In this document: one piece after another, positions 63,056 through 64,000 of the stretch
How the letters are laid out: each line of letters starts with the position of its first letter
Numbering within the stretch: position 1 is the first letter of the stretch
NCBI RefSeq assembly: GCF_913055835.1
Contig: NZ_CAJXKQ010000002.1
Coordinates: forward strand, 163,150 to 227,149
DNA from: an uncultured Marinobacter sp.
Lineage (GTDB): Bacteria > Pseudomonadota > Gammaproteobacteria > Pseudomonadales > Oleiphilaceae
Reading direction: 5' to 3'
Length of the DNA: 64,000 bases
The notes under the pieces: generated by a model
Databases searched by the model: none
What the model was told of the DNA's origin: nothing
The model's input: only the letters and a program-made list of their open reading frames with translations
Translations under genes and position numbers: made by a program

Positions 63056-64000
63056 TTAGACACCCTGTGGGGCACCTAATCTTCCTTCCTTTATATAGGT
63101 GCTTTCAGGCTCACCCTTGAGGGCACTTTTAGGGCCTTCCTGCCCCTCTTCCAGTGCCAGTATCGCTAGGTCTAAATCACCCTGTGACAGGTGGGCATAA
63201 CGAAGCGTTGTTGTGATGACACTGTGACCCGCTAAACGCTGAACATGGGTGATAGGTACACCCCTTTGAATCAGCATTGTACAGAACGTATGCCTACACA
63301 CGTGCGGTACGAATTGCGGATCATTGGCTAGCTCTAGGAAGTCCCTCCCTCTGTTCCAGTAGTGGGTTAACCTCCAATTGGTCCAATCTGGGAAGATTCG
63401 ACTATCAGGGGCTTTGTTTTCTTTATATCTGTCAAACACCTCTCTTACTCGTTTAACCAAAGGTACAGATCTAGCTTTACCGCTTTTTGATTCCCATACT
63501 GTTAAATGGGTATCGGTTACGTCTCTAACTGTAAGTCTCCATAACTCAGACAACCTAAGACCTGTGTTGATTAATATAACAATCATATCATCTACTTCTG
63601 GCTTAATGGCTTTAAGATAACTAATAATATTTCTTTCTTCTTCATCTGAAATCCAACGTATTCTATGTTCAGCTTCTTTATACTTTGGAATTTCACAATC
63701 AAAGTCTTTCGATATATACCCCCTCTTCTTGGCGTGCTTAATCATCACACTTAGTGAAGAATACTTACGATTAATAGTAGCCGGTGACACCTCTTCGTTC
63801 TCTTCCTGCATCATCACGCCTACATCATCAATCATTCTCTGTGTGATGTTCTTTACTAGAGCATCTTGCCCAATCAGTTCGACAATAGCTTTTCCGTTGA
63901 TTTCATGGGTTTTGGTAGATTTCTGGTTTTTCCATCTAGTCCGTGTAACTTCCTGCCTAAGCTCTTCCCAAGTGATAGCTTCTGTCTTGCCTTCCTTATT
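63056..64000 (-). CDS. Tyrosine recombinase (phage-type integrase), 5' end outside window
   Basis: The frame is open from the stop at 63056 to the window edge (314 codons); an internal ATG at 63835 is not the real start because coding sequence continues upstream of it. An N-terminal core-binding domain (about SPATINRKYSSLSVMIKHA) precedes a catalytic domain with the first Arg in NTGLRLSELWRL, Lys in SKSGKARSVPL, HVCRH (His-x-x-Arg), the second His in LAGHSVITTT and the nucleophile Tyr in LRYAHLS. All catalytic residues are present, so it should be active. It probably catalysed integration at the neighbouring tRNA-Leu. Confidence 0.93.
   Translation of the reverse strand, partial: NKEGKTEAITWEELRQEVTRTRWKNQKSTKTHEINGKAIVELIGQDALVKNITQRMIDDVGVMMQEENEEVSPATINRKYSSLSVMIKHAKKRGYISKDFDCEIPKYKEAEHRIRWISDEEERNIISYLKAIKPEVDDMIVILINTGLRLSELWRLTVRDVTDTHLTVWESKSGKARSVPLVKRVREVFDRYKENKAPDSRIFPDWTNWRLTHYWNRGRDFLELANDPQFVPHVCRHTFCTMLIQRGVPITHVQRLAGHSVITTTLRYAHLSQGDLDLAILALEEGQEGPKSALKGEPESTYIKEGRLGAPQGV

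Larger units (their letters stand above)
62889..64000. mobile_element. End of an integrative element at tRNA-Leu, running off the window
   Basis: The unit consists of the tRNA fragment at 62889-62943, a 112-bp spacer and an integrase gene directed toward the fragment. DNA from about 62944 rightward is visibly AT-rich compared with the GC-rich core genes to the left. The element's cargo and other end lie beyond position 64000. Confidence 0.8.

Overview
The window looks like a chromosomal segment of a marine gammaproteobacterium, most likely Marinobacter or a close relative. The reasons are the Pseudomonas-type ppiD-hupB-lon-clpX-clpP-tig block, the hexR-zwf-pgl-eda and edd-glk arrangement, and the overall gene style. 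This assignment is inference from gene content; no ribosomal RNA or other taxonomic marker is present. No CRISPR array, complete rRNA or complete tRNA was found.

Region 1 (1-3189): the end of an ApbE flavin transferase and a chemoreceptor with an unusual topology. Region 2 (3475-13390): maltodextrin uptake and cleavage. A GH13 alpha-glucosidase and MalK face a malE-malF-malG operon, with a MalS-like lipoprotein amylase diverging from malE, followed by an aldo/keto reductase. Region 3 (13567-18615): an orphan type-1 periplasmic binding protein, then an eno-tpiA-gapN operon. Region 4 (18779-37051): a glycerol locus. It holds a chemoreceptor, a glpSTPQU-type ABC transporter with binding protein GlpV, a sigma-54 activator, glpK, glpR, glpD, an outer-membrane porin and a second GlpV paralogue. 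Region 5 (37066-48552): uracil-DNA-glycosylase-like and nitroreductase-like genes, then the Entner-Doudoroff pathway with gap and pyk (glk, edd, gap, pyk, eda, pgl, zwf, hexR). Region 6 (48602-54028): maltoporin, a pullulanase lipoprotein and a small lipoprotein resembling a starch-binding module. Region 7 (54107-62670): the conserved ppiD, hupB, lon, clpX, clpP, tig block. Region 8 (62889-64000): a 3' fragment of tRNA-Leu followed by an AT-rich tyrosine integrase, i.e. one end of an integrated element that runs off the window.

Together the genes describe an almost complete route. Pullulanase opens branched alpha-glucans outside, LamB admits oligosaccharides, MalS trims them and MalEFGK imports them. 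The cytoplasmic glucosidase gives glucose, Glk gives glucose 6-phosphate, Zwf/Pgl/Edd/Eda give pyruvate and glyceraldehyde 3-phosphate, and Gap or GapN, Eno and Pyk finish. Glycerol enters through its own porin and ABC transporter and joins at triose phosphate through GlpK, GlpD and TpiA. No malP, malQ, malT, pgi, pfk or phosphoglycerate mutase gene is in the window.

Repeated upstream motifs suggest three regulons: decamers like the E. coli MalT box before the maltodextrin genes, GlpR-like TTCG/CGAA palindromes before glycerol genes and before eno-tpiA-gapN, and HexR-like sites before zwf, hexR and gap. A candidate sigma-54 promoter lies before the glycerol ABC operon. Two kinds of intergenic inverted repeat are also present: a three-copy cruciform family and a 32-bp REP-like pair.
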